Shown piece by piece: positions 20,007 through 28,290 of a stretch of DNA of 64,000 nucleotides (its first letter is position 1; every line of letters starts with the position of its first letter). The position numbers and the translations under genes are program-made. Source of the stretch: Chloroflexota bacterium (GTDB taxonomy: Bacteria; Chloroflexota; UBA11872); contig JAJDVX010000012.1 in NCBI GenBank assembly GCA_022825895.1, positions 1 through 64,000 of the forward strand, given 5' to 3'. The notes beneath the pieces were generated by a model. The model had not been told where the DNA came from. It ran no database searches and worked only from the letters and a program-made list of their open reading frames with translations.

Positions 20007-20855
20007 ATGACAGCAGCAACAGGTCGATTCCAGGACCACGGAGCAGTCGTCACCGGCGGTGCCACCGGCATCGGCGGCGCCATCGCCGAACGCCTCGCCG
20101 CCGAAGGCGCATCCGTCCTCATCGCCGACATTAACGCAGAAGGCGCGGATGCGCGCGCCGCCCGCATCCGGGCCAACGGCGGCACCGCCGCCGCTCGCGC
20201 CACCCACGTCGGTGAAATCGACCAGGTCCAAGCCATGATCCAGTCCGCTGTCGACCGCTGGGGCCGCCTTGACATCATCGTCAACAACGCCTACCCCGCC
20301 ATGGAAGCCGTGACCGGCGGTGCCGAAGACGTCCCGCCCGACCTCTACGACCGCGCTATGGCCGTCCTCGTCAAGGCCAGCTATCTGTCCGCCAGGTTCG
20401 GCGTGCCGCACCTGCGCCGGGCCGGCGGCGGCAGCATTGTCAACATCTCCAGCATCCATGGCCTGCTCGTCGCCCCTGGCGCCCTCGTCTACGAAACCGG
20501 CAAAGCCGCCCTCATCGCCGCTACGAGACAGATGGCCGTCGAATACGGCCGCGACGGCATCCGCGTCAACGCCATCGCCCCCGGCCACATCGTCACCGAG
20601 AACATCCAGGCCGGCATCTGGGACGACAACCCCAGCGGATTCGACTTCTTCACCGCCCAATACCCTGTCGGCCGCTGCGGCCGCCCCGAAGACATTGCCG
20701 CCGCCGTCTCTTTCCTCTGTTCCCAGGACGCCTCCTTCATCACCGGCCACACCCTCGTCGTCGACGGCGGCCACTCCCTCCAGATCCAGGAGAACTTCGG
20801 CGTCGCCCAGGCCCGCTACATGCGAGATCATCCGGACACCCAGCTTCCCTATTGA
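20007..20855 (+). CDS. SDR family oxidoreductase
   Basis: Classical short-chain dehydrogenase, 282 residues. TGGATGIGGAIAERLAAEGA binds the nucleotide, NNAY replaces the usual NNAG, and SSIHGLL...YETGK carries the catalytic Ser, Tyr and Lys. The C-terminus after VVDGGH is longer than usual, ending QARYMRDHPDTQ. Start at ATG 20007, with AAGGA about 10 bases upstream. The frame is open further up to 19905, overlapping the nuclease gene, but that part is not SDR-like. Substrate unknown; it may belong to the catabolic group to the right although that is on the other strand. Confidence 0.87.
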   Translation: MTAATGRFQDHGAVVTGGATGIGGAIAERLAAEGASVLIADINAEGADARAARIRANGGTAAARATHVGEIDQVQAMIQSAVDRWGRLDIIVNNAYPAMEAVTGGAEDVPPDLYDRAMAVLVKASYLSARFGVPHLRRAGGGSIVNISSIHGLLVAPGALVYETGKAALIAATRQMAVEYGRDGIRVNAIAPGHIVTENIQAGIWDDNPSGFDFFTAQYPVGRCGRPEDIAAAVSFLCSQDASFITGHTLVVDGGHSLQIQENFGVAQARYMRDHPDTQLPY

Positions 20856-20900
20856 AGGCAATGTCCGAGACCGGCGTTCCGCCCGATTTGCTTTTCCTGA

Positions 20901-22148
20901 CTAGATTCGGGACTTCTGCCGCCGAGTAGGGGCGGATTCGCCGGCAGCGATGGCCAGGAGGGCGGAGAGGGCGGCGAAGGCGAGCATGAGGAAGGCGGTG
21001 GAGGTGAAATCGAGGGCATCAACGGCGACGCCGAGGCCGAGGGGGGTGAGGGCCACGCCAATATCGCGCAGGAAGGCGTGGGTGCCGAGGGCGGCGCCGA
21101 GACGCTCGCGGGGGGCGCGATCCACGACGGTTGAGGTGATGGTGGGAATCGCGCCGCCGCCCAGGCCAAAGGCCAGGCCGAACAGGACATAGGTGGCGGC
21201 GTTGCCGGCCTGACTTACGAGCACACTGACGAGGCCCATGGCGAGGGCGCTGGGAACGTAGACCCAGAGGCGGCCGTAGCGGTCGGACATGGCGCCGGCG
21301 ACGATGGCCACGGGAAAGCGCATGAGGGTTGAGAGCGAGATCGCAATGCCGATGAGGAACGGTTGGAGATTTAGCAATTCCCCGCCGAAGAGCGGGTAGA
21401 AGAAGGCCTTGAAGCCGAAGATGGGGACGGCCAGGGCCATGGCCATGCCGTTGACGAACAAGAGTCGGCCGGGGCTGTAGACGGCGCGGCGGACGAAGTG
21501 CAGCGGATTCTCGCGCGGGGCCGCGGTGGATTCAGAGAGACGGACGGGCGGCGGGTCGTCCTTTACATAACGTTTGACCATGAACATCCCGGTCAGGATG
21601 GCCAGGACGGTCAGGAGCATGCCAATGCGCCAATGGGCCACGGTGGCGACCGCGCCGACGACGACCGGCGAAAGGAAGCCGCCCATCATGGTGGCGGAGC
21701 TGACGGCGCCCAACATGCGGCCGCGCTCGCGCTCGGGCGCCTGGCGCGCGACGTAGGCCTGGGCGGCGGCACTGGCGGTGATTGACCCGGCGCCCTCGAC
21801 GATGCGCCCGAGCAGCAGCAGCCAGTAGAAGGGCGCCGAGACCGTGAGGATGACGCCGACGATGGCCAGCGCGCCGCCACCGTAGAAGAGGGGATGCAGT
21901 CGGACGCGGTCGACCATTGCCCCGATGGGCAGGTTGATGATCAGGCGGGCGACGGCAAAGCTGGCGATGAGGGCGGCCAGGGCCGTTCCGGCGCTGTCCT
22001 CGAAATTGAAGTCGCGGCTGATCGGCGCCAGCACGGAGGCGATGGAGCCGTTGCCGAAGGCCACCGCGACGGTGATGGCCATGGACGCCAGGACATCGCG
22101 CGGCAGGTCCAGGATGGCGAGCCAGGGGAGGCGGCGTCGGGGCGGCAT
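20901..22148 (-). CDS. MFS transporter
   Basis: Major-facilitator permease of 415 residues with about 12 hydrophobic segments. The loop 2-3 signature region is seen as LPIGAMVDRVRLHPLFYGGG and the central cytoplasmic loop as KRYVKDDPPPVRLSESTAAP, giving a 6+6 arrangement. LLGRIVEGAGSITASAAAQAYVARQAPERERGR fits the drug/metabolite branch. It is followed on its 5' side by the dehydrogenase and isomerase genes on the same strand, so uptake of a sugar-like compound is a reasonable inference. The substrate is not known. Confidence 0.87.
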   Translation of the reverse strand: MPPRRRLPWLAILDLPRDVLASMAITVAVAFGNGSIASVLAPISRDFNFEDSAGTALAALIASFAVARLIINLPIGAMVDRVRLHPLFYGGGALAIVGVILTVSAPFYWLLLLGRIVEGAGSITASAAAQAYVARQAPERERGRMLGAVSSATMMGGFLSPVVVGAVATVAHWRIGMLLTVLAILTGMFMVKRYVKDDPPPVRLSESTAAPRENPLHFVRRAVYSPGRLLFVNGMAMALAVPIFGFKAFFYPLFGGELLNLQPFLIGIAISLSTLMRFPVAIVAGAMSDRYGRLWVYVPSALAMGLVSVLVSQAGNAATYVLFGLAFGLGGGAIPTITSTVVDRAPRERLGAALGTHAFLRDIGVALTPLGLGVAVDALDFTSTAFLMLAFAALSALLAIAAGESAPTRRQKSRI

Positions 22149-22214
22149 TCAGGGCCGGTCAGGCGTTCGGATCAGTTGGCCCGTACGGCGCCTCCGAAGG
22201 CAGGCAAGGCCGGG

Positions 22215-23228
22215 TCAGTTCTTGACATGGACAACCTGATTGTCGATGGCGGAGTCGTAGCCGGCGAAGACGAGCTGGAGGTTGCGGCGGCCCTCGGCGA
22301 GGGTGTGGAGCGGCGGGGCGTCGCCGCGGACGGCGTCGGCGAAGCGGCGGAAGATGGGCGTGAAGCCGAGTTCGTCGGCCTCGGTGTTTTCCAGCACTTC
22401 GGTTCGATCTTCGGTATGCAGGACGGCTTCGCCGCCATCGAGGCGGATGGAGCCGCGGTCACCGTGGACTTCCGTCAAGCCGGCGGCGCTGGTGGCGCTC
22501 CAGGCCGCCAGCACGATCGAGGAGGCGCCGCTGGCGTGGCCGAGCATGAGGGCGGCGGTGTCGTCCACGTCCTGCTCCCGCACGTGGGTGTCAACACGGG
22601 CGAATACCTGGGTGATCGGGGACTGCAGCATGGCCTCGGACGTGTAGAGGTTGTGGTAGCCGTTGTCCAGCAGGGCGCCCCCGCCGGCGTCCTCGCGACG
22701 GCTGCGCCAGGTGGGATCGTAAGCGGCCGCGCCCACGTACCAGCCGCTGCCCATGTGCTCCATGCGGAACATGAACGGGCGGCCGATGCGCCCGGCCTCG
22801 ATGGCGGCCAGGGCGGCGGCGGTGCTGGGGCGGTTGAGGTAGTTGTGCATGATCCCGGCGGGAATGTCATTCTTTTCGACCTCGGCGATGATCTCGTCGG
22901 CCTGGGCCAGCGAGGTGGCCAGCGGCTTTTCGCTGAGAAACGGCGTGCGAGTGCGGGCGGCGCCGATGCAGACGGGGGCGTGGAAACGATGGGGCACGGC
23001 GATGTCCACGGCGTCCACGAGCCTGGATCGCAGCAGGTCGCGATAGTCCGGGAAGCGGGCCTCCGCCGGTACGCCGAAGCGGTCACTGATGAGGTTGAGG
23101 CGTTCGGGCGTGGGGTCGGCCACGGCAGTGACCTGCCAGACGTCAGGCATGCGCTGAAGGACCGGGGCGTGGCCCTGTTCCTGGATGCGGCCGCAGCCGA
23201 TCAGGCCCATGCGCAGTGGCGCTGCCAT
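22215..23228 (-). CDS. Gfo/Idh/MocA family oxidoreductase
   Basis: NAD(P)-dependent dehydrogenase of 337 residues. The Rossmann motif GLIGCGRIQ lies at residues 8-16 and the family EKP motif is present in LSEKPLATS (about residue 100). AGIMHNYLNRP and GGALLDNGYHNLYT match the catalytic His region of the C-terminal domain. Members oxidise or reduce sugars, inositols and their derivatives. The ATG overlaps the stop of the upstream isomerase gene (TGATG), which argues for a shared pathway. Confidence 0.9.
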   Translation of the reverse strand: MAAPLRMGLIGCGRIQEQGHAPVLQRMPDVWQVTAVADPTPERLNLISDRFGVPAEARFPDYRDLLRSRLVDAVDIAVPHRFHAPVCIGAARTRTPFLSEKPLATSLAQADEIIAEVEKNDIPAGIMHNYLNRPSTAAALAAIEAGRIGRPFMFRMEHMGSGWYVGAAAYDPTWRSRREDAGGGALLDNGYHNLYTSEAMLQSPITQVFARVDTHVREQDVDDTAALMLGHASGASSIVLAAWSATSAAGLTEVHGDRGSIRLDGGEAVLHTEDRTEVLENTEADELGFTPIFRRFADAVRGDAPPLHTLAEGRRNLQLVFAGYDSAIDNQVVHVKN

Positions 23229-24076
23229 CAGGCGTTCTCGCCGCCAAGGTCGAATCCCAGTCGCTCGGTGAGGTAGCGGGAGTTGGCTTCCAGGCTCTGG
23301 CGAGGGGTGGTCTGGGAGCGGTCGAGTTCGACGGTCAGCCAGCCGTCGTAGCCGGCTTCGCGGGCCACGTCCAGCAAGGCGGGCAGGTCCACCACGCCGG
23401 TGCCCAGTTCACCGAAGAATGCGATGCGGGGGGCGTGGTCCTGGGCGCTGGCCACATCCGGGGTCTCGACATCGAACTCGGGCACGTAATCCTTGATATG
23501 CATGTAGGTGAGGATGTCGCGGTAACTGGACGCAACTTCGACAGGATCGTCGCCAGCCTTGGCAATGTGGGCAGGGTCGAGCGCCAGCTTGACGAGGTCG
23601 GTGTCGACGGCATCGAAAAAGCGAGTGATCTCGTCGCGCTGTTCGATCACCGTGTTCCAGTGCGGGTGCATGCCGGCCACGATGCCCTTGTCGCGCGCCG
23701 CGGCGGCGACCTCGCTTACCCCGCTGGCAAACCTTGCCATGTCCTGGGCCGTGGGCGTACCCGTGCGCTTGCCGGGACCCACCACCAGTCGGTCTGATCC
23801 CATTTCATGCAGGAATTCGATGATGGCGATATTGTTGGCGATGGCGTCGGCCTGCTGGGCCGGGTCGTGCAACGGACCGCCGCCGTAGAGCGCCGAGAGC
23901 CGCAGGCCGCGGGCCTGGAGCATGGCCTGGAAGTCGTGGGCCCGCCCGGCGAACTGCGTGACGACGGTGCCGAAGGTCTCGGTGCCGGCATAGCCGAAGC
24001 TGCCGATGTCGTCGATGGCCTCGACGAGATTGTCGCCCCAGGTGATCTGGTGGCAGGAACAGCGAAAGACGGCCAC
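23228..24076 (-). CDS. Sugar phosphate isomerase/epimerase family protein (TIM barrel)
   Basis: Xylose-isomerase-like TIM barrel of 282 residues. Likely metal and substrate residues are in GTETFGTVV (Glu), GMHPHWNT, LALDPAHIA, THMHIKDY-type strand (YMHIKDY) and WLTVELD. Start: GTG 24076 is preferred, with GAGG seven bases upstream and the barrel's first strand following at once; the frame is open to 24178. It is coupled to the Gfo/Idh gene, a pairing very common in sugar and inositol catabolism. Exact reaction unknown. Confidence 0.87.
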   Translation of the reverse strand: MAVFRCSCHQITWGDNLVEAIDDIGSFGYAGTETFGTVVTQFAGRAHDFQAMLQARGLRLSALYGGGPLHDPAQQADAIANNIAIIEFLHEMGSDRLVVGPGKRTGTPTAQDMARFASGVSEVAAAARDKGIVAGMHPHWNTVIEQRDEITRFFDAVDTDLVKLALDPAHIAKAGDDPVEVASSYRDILTYMHIKDYVPEFDVETPDVASAQDHAPRIAFFGELGTGVVDLPALLDVAREAGYDGWLTVELDRSQTTPRQSLEANSRYLTERLGFDLGGENA

Positions 24077-24351
24077 GGGACAACCTCGCGATGCGATGGC
24101 GCGGGAAGGCGCCGATATCGGCGGCGTGAACGTACGTTCTGCGGGGCCGTGGGGCAACTGGGGCAGCGTTTCCAGCACCTGAACGAAGCCGTGAGCGCCT
24201 GCGGTGCACGGGCGGGCGAGTTAGCGATGCGCTCGCGATGGTTGATCCTCTTCGGTACCATTAGTCAATTCAGGGGTTGGGTGCGCCAGCATGCGCACAC
24301 CCGGCCACGGGCGGTGAAGATTTCGAGACACCCTACAGGAGGGGCACCGCC

Positions 24352-24516
24352 ATGATTGAGCAACGGGTCAGCGTAATCGAGGCCGAGCGCAAGCACTTGG
24401 CCACCAAGGCCGACCTCCATGCCCTGGAGACCAGACTAACCCGCTGGATTGCCGGTTTGGGCTTTGGAGTGGTGGGGACGCTGATTGCCGTGCTGGTGGA
24501 CCGGTTCGCGGGATAG
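24352..24516 (+). CDS. Small coiled-coil/TM protein
   Basis: A 54-residue protein with a heptad-like N-terminal half (residues 1-33, ending LHALETRLTRW) and one hydrophobic segment (about 34-50) near the C-terminus. ATG 24352 has AGGAGG ten bases before it, the best ribosome-binding site in this part of the window, so I take it as a real gene. The shape recalls XhlA/haemolysin-type or DUF1640-like small membrane proteins, but I cannot assign a family. Two stem-loops follow its stop. Confidence 0.6.
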   Translation: MIEQRVSVIEAERKHLATKADLHALETRLTRWIAGLGFGVVGTLIAVLVDRFAG

Positions 24517-24531
24517 ATCCCAAGTCCTGTA

Positions 24532-24572
24532 GGCGGATTCCGCCAAGCCCAGGTTGATTGCTGGGCTCGTTT
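24532..24572 (+). terminator. Two adjacent stem-loops after the small TM gene
   Basis: GGCGGA-T-TCCGCC (24532-24544) is followed by AGCCCAG, an 8-base loop and CTGGGCT (24546-24567), then CGTTTG. The second resembles a short intrinsic terminator with a poor U-tract. Direction is taken from the upstream plus-strand gene. Confidence 0.35.
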
Positions 24573-24691
24573 GATCGCGGACTATCGAGGCTGGTTTCCG
24601 TCACGCGTCTGGCGGTTCGTCGGTTGACCAGTTAACGATCTCGACTGCTGCTGTGTTTGGGGGCGCTCGTGGGACTCGACGGTCCAGACTC

Positions 24692-25486
24692 ATGCGCCTG
24701 ACCGACCGGCAGCGTCTGGGCGAGCAGTACGCGGACGACGCCCGGCTGGCGCTGCGAATTGAGACGCACCGAAGGTTCAGTGAGCGCCCGGACCACACGC
24801 CCGCGTGGGTTGTGGATCTGCTTGCGCCGAAGGCCGAGGCATTGGTGCTGGACGCCGGGGCCGGCAATGGCGGTTATCACCCGACGCTTGAGCGTCGAGG
24901 CGTGCGGGTGCTGGCGGTCGAGCGTGTGATGGGGATGATTCGGTCCGTCACGGGTTCGCGGGCGACGTTTATGGCGGCGGACGTTCAAGCGCTGCCGTTG
25001 CCCAGCGACGTGGTTGATCACAGCATGGCGAATCACATGCTGTACCACGTACCGGACATTCCACGGGCGCTGACGGAGCTTGCGCGGGTGACGCGTCCGG
25101 GTGGGAGGGTGGCCCTGACGACCAACGGCAACCTGCGTGAGTCGCCCCTTCAGCAGTTGCACAGGCGAGCGGCTCGGGAACTGGGGATCGACGCCGACGT
25201 GGCGATCGCGACGGATCGCTTCGGCGATCACAACCTGGGGCAGGTGCGACGCGTGTTTCCGAGCGCGGAGAAGATTGTGCAAACGAACGCGCTGGTGTTT
25301 CCGAAGGCGGCAGCGGTGCTGGCCTATTACGCGTCCGGACCGGTGGACAGCGTGCGCGAGCCGACGGATGAGACGCGCCGCGAACTGCTTAAGCGGGTGG
25401 ATGAACTGGTCCGGCAGCAGATTGCGGCCGGCGGCGAGTTCCGGATTCCCAAGCGGGTGGTCTGCTACCTGGCGACGTCGCCCTAG
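24692..25486 (+). CDS. Class I SAM-dependent methyltransferase
   Basis: Small-molecule methyltransferase of 264 residues. The SAM-binding motif I is VLDAGAGNGGYHP, motif II region MAADVQALPLPSDVVDH and the following MLYHVPDIPRALTELARVTRPGGRVAL are typical of the UbiE/Methyltransf_11 group. ATG 24692 is used; the frame is open to 24653, which adds 13 residues. The acceptor is unknown, and the neighbours give no strong clue. Confidence 0.85.
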   Translation: MRLTDRQRLGEQYADDARLALRIETHRRFSERPDHTPAWVVDLLAPKAEALVLDAGAGNGGYHPTLERRGVRVLAVERVMGMIRSVTGSRATFMAADVQALPLPSDVVDHSMANHMLYHVPDIPRALTELARVTRPGGRVALTTNGNLRESPLQQLHRRAARELGIDADVAIATDRFGDHNLGQVRRVFPSAEKIVQTNALVFPKAAAVLAYYASGPVDSVREPTDETRRELLKRVDELVRQQIAAGGEFRIPKRVVCYLATSP

Positions 25487-25554
25487 ATTCGGGCGTCTGG
25501 GGCCTCTGTGCCACTATCGGGCCGGACGTGTCTCGGGACGGGCGAGGTCTGAAC

Positions 25555-26340
25555 GTGGCAAAGGGACTTGGCGGCAGGGTGGCTGTGATCACCGGCGCGG
25601 GGCGGGGCATTGGGCAGGCCATTGCCGAACGGTTTGCGGCGGAGGGTGCGGCGGTGCTGGTGGCCGATGTTGATACGGAGGCCGCCGAGGGAGTTGCGGC
25701 AGGCATCGTTTCGGGCGGTGGGTCGGCCCGGGCGCAGGCCGCCGACGTGCGAAGTCCGTCGGACATCGTGGCCATGTTCGACGCGGCAGAAGCGGCGTAC
25801 GGTGCCGTGGACATCGTGGTGAACAACGCGGGGATCGGCGGGGCCTCGTCCATCGCCGAACAGTCGATGGACGCGTGGGACAACATGTTTGCCATCAACG
25901 TGCGCGGAGTCTTCCTGGGCGTGCAGGAAGCGGCCCGGCGGATGCAGCCGCGTGGTTCCGGCATCATCATCAACATTGCATCGGCTGCCGGAAAAATCGC
26001 GCGACCGTACATGGCCTGCTATTGCGCGACCAAGCACGCCGTAATTGGGATCACCCGTTCCACCGCCATGGAGCTTGCGCCGTCCGGTGTGCGCGTGGTT
26101 GCTCTCTGCCCCGGCATCGTGGACACGCGGCTCTGGCGGGAGGATCTGAACCCGGACCTGACCGAACTGGAGGGCCGCGAAGACGAGTCGGCCTGGGATG
26201 TTCGGGTGGCCGGCATCCCAATAGGCCGCCACCAGGTTCCCGCCGACGTGGCGAACGCGGCCTACATGCTGGCCAGTGACGACGCCTCGTACATCACCGG
26301 GATTTCGCTGAGCGTGGACGGCGGGATGGTGCTGCATTGA
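25555..26340 (+). CDS. SDR family oxidoreductase
   Basis: Classical short-chain dehydrogenase of 261 residues. TGAGRGIGQAIAERFAAEGA, NNAGIGG and the catalytic SAAGK...YCATK are present, as is the C-terminal DGGM. Start: GTG 25555, with GCGAGG eight bases upstream and the first strand close by; another GTG at 25528 in the same frame is possible. Its stop TGA overlaps the TTG start of the MetE-like gene, so the two are coupled. Substrate unknown. Confidence 0.87.
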   Translation: MAKGLGGRVAVITGAGRGIGQAIAERFAAEGAAVLVADVDTEAAEGVAAGIVSGGGSARAQAADVRSPSDIVAMFDAAEAAYGAVDIVVNNAGIGGASSIAEQSMDAWDNMFAINVRGVFLGVQEAARRMQPRGSGIIINIASAAGKIARPYMACYCATKHAVIGITRSTAMELAPSGVRVVALCPGIVDTRLWREDLNPDLTELEGREDESAWDVRVAGIPIGRHQVPADVANAAYMLASDDASYITGISLSVDGGMVLH

Positions 26341-27416
26341 GCCAGCCGGGCGAGCCGCTGTTTCCGACGTTCGTGGTCGGGAGCCTGCCGCGGCCGGTGT
26401 GGGTGCGGGAGTTGATCGAGCGTCGGAAGCGCGGCGAGGTGAGTGCGGCCGCGGCGGAACGGGTGCTGGACGACGCCGTACCCGCCGCGATTCGGCTGCA
26501 GGAATCGGCGGGGCTGGACTACGTGTCCGACGGCGAGTGGCGGCGCGAGAGCTACGTGAAGGTGTTTGCCGACGCCGTGGCGGGGTTCGAACCCGACCTG
26601 ATCGCGGGCGGCCGAGGGGCGGCGTATCCGGCGGTGACGCAGCCGCTGCGGCAGGAGCGGTCGATCGCGTTGGACGAGGCGCGATTCGTCCAGCGGTCGA
26701 CCACGCGGCGGACGCTGACGGCGGTGCCGTCGCCGTACACGATCGCGCGGCGGATGTGGAGTCCGGAGCATTCGACCGCGGCGTACGCGACGCGCGAGGA
26801 CTTCATGGAGGCGTGCATTCCAATCATTCACGGGGAGCTGCGGCGGCTGACATCAATGGGCGTGGACGCGATCCAGTTGGACGATCCGTGGCTGGCGCTG
26901 CTGGTGGATCCGGAGTACCGGGAGCGCATGGCGATCGAGGACGTGGACCACGAGATCGAGATGGCGGTGCAGGGCGTGAACGGGGCGGTGGAGGGCGTGG
27001 ATCATCCGCTGATCTCGGTGCATTTGTGCCACGCGCACGCCAACCGCCAGCACAGCACGCGAGGGCCGTACGACCTGGTGGTTGGCGCTCTGGGCCGGAT
27101 GAACGTGCATCGGTTCGCCATGGAGTTCGCCACGCCGGACGCTGGCGGCATTGAGGTGCTGGCGCAGTTTCCCGAAGACAAGCTGCTGGGCTTGGGCGTG
27201 ATCGACCACACCGACATCAACGTCGAAACGCCGGAGACGGTCGTGGAGCGTGCCGAGGCGGCGATGCGATACGTGCCCGCGGAGCGGCTGACGCTGAATC
27301 CCGACTGCGGGTTTGCGCCGTCCAGCATCAACCCGATGGATCTGGATGAGGCTTATCTAAAGTTGCGGGCGTTGTGTGTGGGGGCTGAGCTGCTGAGGGA
27401 AAGGCACGGGAAGTGA
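26337..27416 (+). CDS. Cobalamin-independent methionine synthase-like (MetE C-terminal type) protein
   Basis: Zinc-dependent methyltransferase fold, 359 residues, corresponding only to the catalytic C-terminal half of MetE. The zinc ligands are in place: HLCHAH (His and Cys), AMEFATP (Glu) and NPDCGFAP (Cys). GSLPRP near the start and DGEWRRESYV are usual for these short MetE-like proteins, which in many bacteria act on other methyl donors or thiols. The start is TTG and overlaps the SDR stop. True methionine synthesis would need the folate-binding N-terminal half, so a different substrate is likely. Confidence 0.82.
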   Translation: MSQPGEPLFPTFVVGSLPRPVWVRELIERRKRGEVSAAAAERVLDDAVPAAIRLQESAGLDYVSDGEWRRESYVKVFADAVAGFEPDLIAGGRGAAYPAVTQPLRQERSIALDEARFVQRSTTRRTLTAVPSPYTIARRMWSPEHSTAAYATREDFMEACIPIIHGELRRLTSMGVDAIQLDDPWLALLVDPEYRERMAIEDVDHEIEMAVQGVNGAVEGVDHPLISVHLCHAHANRQHSTRGPYDLVVGALGRMNVHRFAMEFATPDAGGIEVLAQFPEDKLLGLGVIDHTDINVETPETVVERAEAAMRYVPAERLTLNPDCGFAPSSINPMDLDEAYLKLRALCVGAELLRERHGK

Positions 27417-27589
27417 AGGACCACGACGGCGATTCTCAAGAAACGGCTTGTTCGGATGCCGCTGGCGAACGCGACCGAGAGGCGCGAAGGGCGGCGGTCG
27501 CCCGATTCCGCCGACGGCGAGCCAAGATGAAGCGCATCAAGATGTCCACCGAAGAGATCCTGGCCGCAATCCGTGAAGGGCGTCGCTAA
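27413..27589 (+). CDS. Small basic hypothetical protein
   Basis: A 58-residue frame begins with GTG overlapping the TGA of the MetE-like gene (GTGA) and ends at TAA 27587-27589. The protein has an acidic N-terminus, a strongly basic centre (RRRRAKMKRIK) and a helical end (STEEILAAIREGRR) that resembles the C-termini of small antitoxin-like proteins. No toxin-like partner follows; the next gene is on the other strand. Stop-start coupling and consistent codon use favour a real gene, but I cannot assign a family. Confidence 0.5.
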   Translation: MKDHDGDSQETACSDAAGERDREARRAAVARFRRRRAKMKRIKMSTEEILAAIREGRR

Positions 27590-27603
27590 TAGTCGGGGTT
27601 CGT

Positions 27604-28281
27604 CTATGCGGCGCTCGAACGCGATATCGCTGTGCGGATACGCCATAAGGCCTGGGCGCTGGCGAGGGTGAGGAAGGCGGCGGCGGCGGCGGCCGCGTAG
27701 TCGAGGAGGTTGAGGCCCCAGCCCAGGTAGGCGATCAGGAAGGGGTAGTAGGCCATCCAGCTCTTGACGCTGAACGGCACGGGCGTGCGGAAGCGGTCGG
27801 CCAGGTAAAGCAGGACGTTGGCGAGGGGGTAGGCGGCGGCGTAGGCCACGCCGATTTCGCCGCGAAGCGCGCCAACAGCTACAAGGCCGCCCACCACGGT
27901 GAGTTCGCGGATGTGGTCGCACACCTGGTCGAGGAGGCCGCCGAAGTTGGAGGCGAGGCCGCGGGCGCGGGCCAGTTCGCCGTCCAGGAAGTCGAGGATG
28001 AGCGCGCCGATGAAGAGGACGAGGGCCAGGCGCGGGAACGGGATGATCAGGGCGGCGACGACGAAGCCGAGCGGAATCTGGCCGAGCGATAGCGCATTGG
28101 GGTGGACGCGCGCGAAGACGAGGGCCTTGATGACCGGCCGAACCAGGTAACCGCCCAGCCGCCGCAGTGGGGCTAGCAGCAGGCGTTCAAAGGTGGAGTA
28201 GGAGCCAGGCGGCGGCGACTCGGACGGTGGTCCCTCACCCGGCCCTCTTCCAGCCGGAGAGGGTGGAGCGGGGGCCGACAT
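27604..28281 (-). CDS. CDP-alcohol phosphatidyltransferase family protein
   Basis: Integral membrane enzyme of phospholipid synthesis, 225 residues. The full family motif D-x2-DG-x2-AR-x8-G-x3-D-x3-D is present (DFLDGELARAR through GLLDQVCD, about residues 96-121), within several hydrophobic helices. The head group (glycerol phosphate, inositol or other) cannot be told. The first 25 residues (APPSPAGRGPGEG) are the translation of a copy of the dispersed repeat, so they are either a repeat-derived extension or the true start is downstream. The gene begins nine bases after the glyQS stop. Confidence 0.85.
   Translation of the reverse strand: MSAPAPPSPAGRGPGEGPPSESPPPGSYSTFERLLLAPLRRLGGYLVRPVIKALVFARVHPNALSLGQIPLGFVVAALIIPFPRLALVLFIGALILDFLDGELARARGLASNFGGLLDQVCDHIRELTVVGGLVAVGALRGEIGVAYAAAYPLANVLLYLADRFRTPVPFSVKSWMAYYPFLIAYLGWGLNLLDYAAAAAAAFLTLASAQALWRIRTAISRSSAA
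28242..28273 (-). repeat. Dispersed hairpin repeat, copy D (inside a coding N-terminus)
   Basis: Read on the minus strand, CCCTCTCC, a short spacer, AGAGGG and then GGGTGAGGGA give the same order of blocks as copies A, B and C, with some divergence. It covers codons 4-14 or so of the CDP-alcohol phosphatidyltransferase frame. Confidence 0.6.
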
Positions 28282-28290
28282 TGGCGAGGG

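Noticed and set aside
20850..20950. Replication origin at the G/C strand switch
   Set aside because: No dnaA, dnaN, gyr genes or DnaA-box cluster nearby, and a reverse change occurs again within the window, so a rearrangement is more likely than an origin.
21894..23276. 460-residue plus-strand open frame across the MFS and Gfo/Idh genes
   Set aside because: It spans two unrelated minus-strand genes and is almost all Gly, Ala, Val and Asp, a composition artefact.
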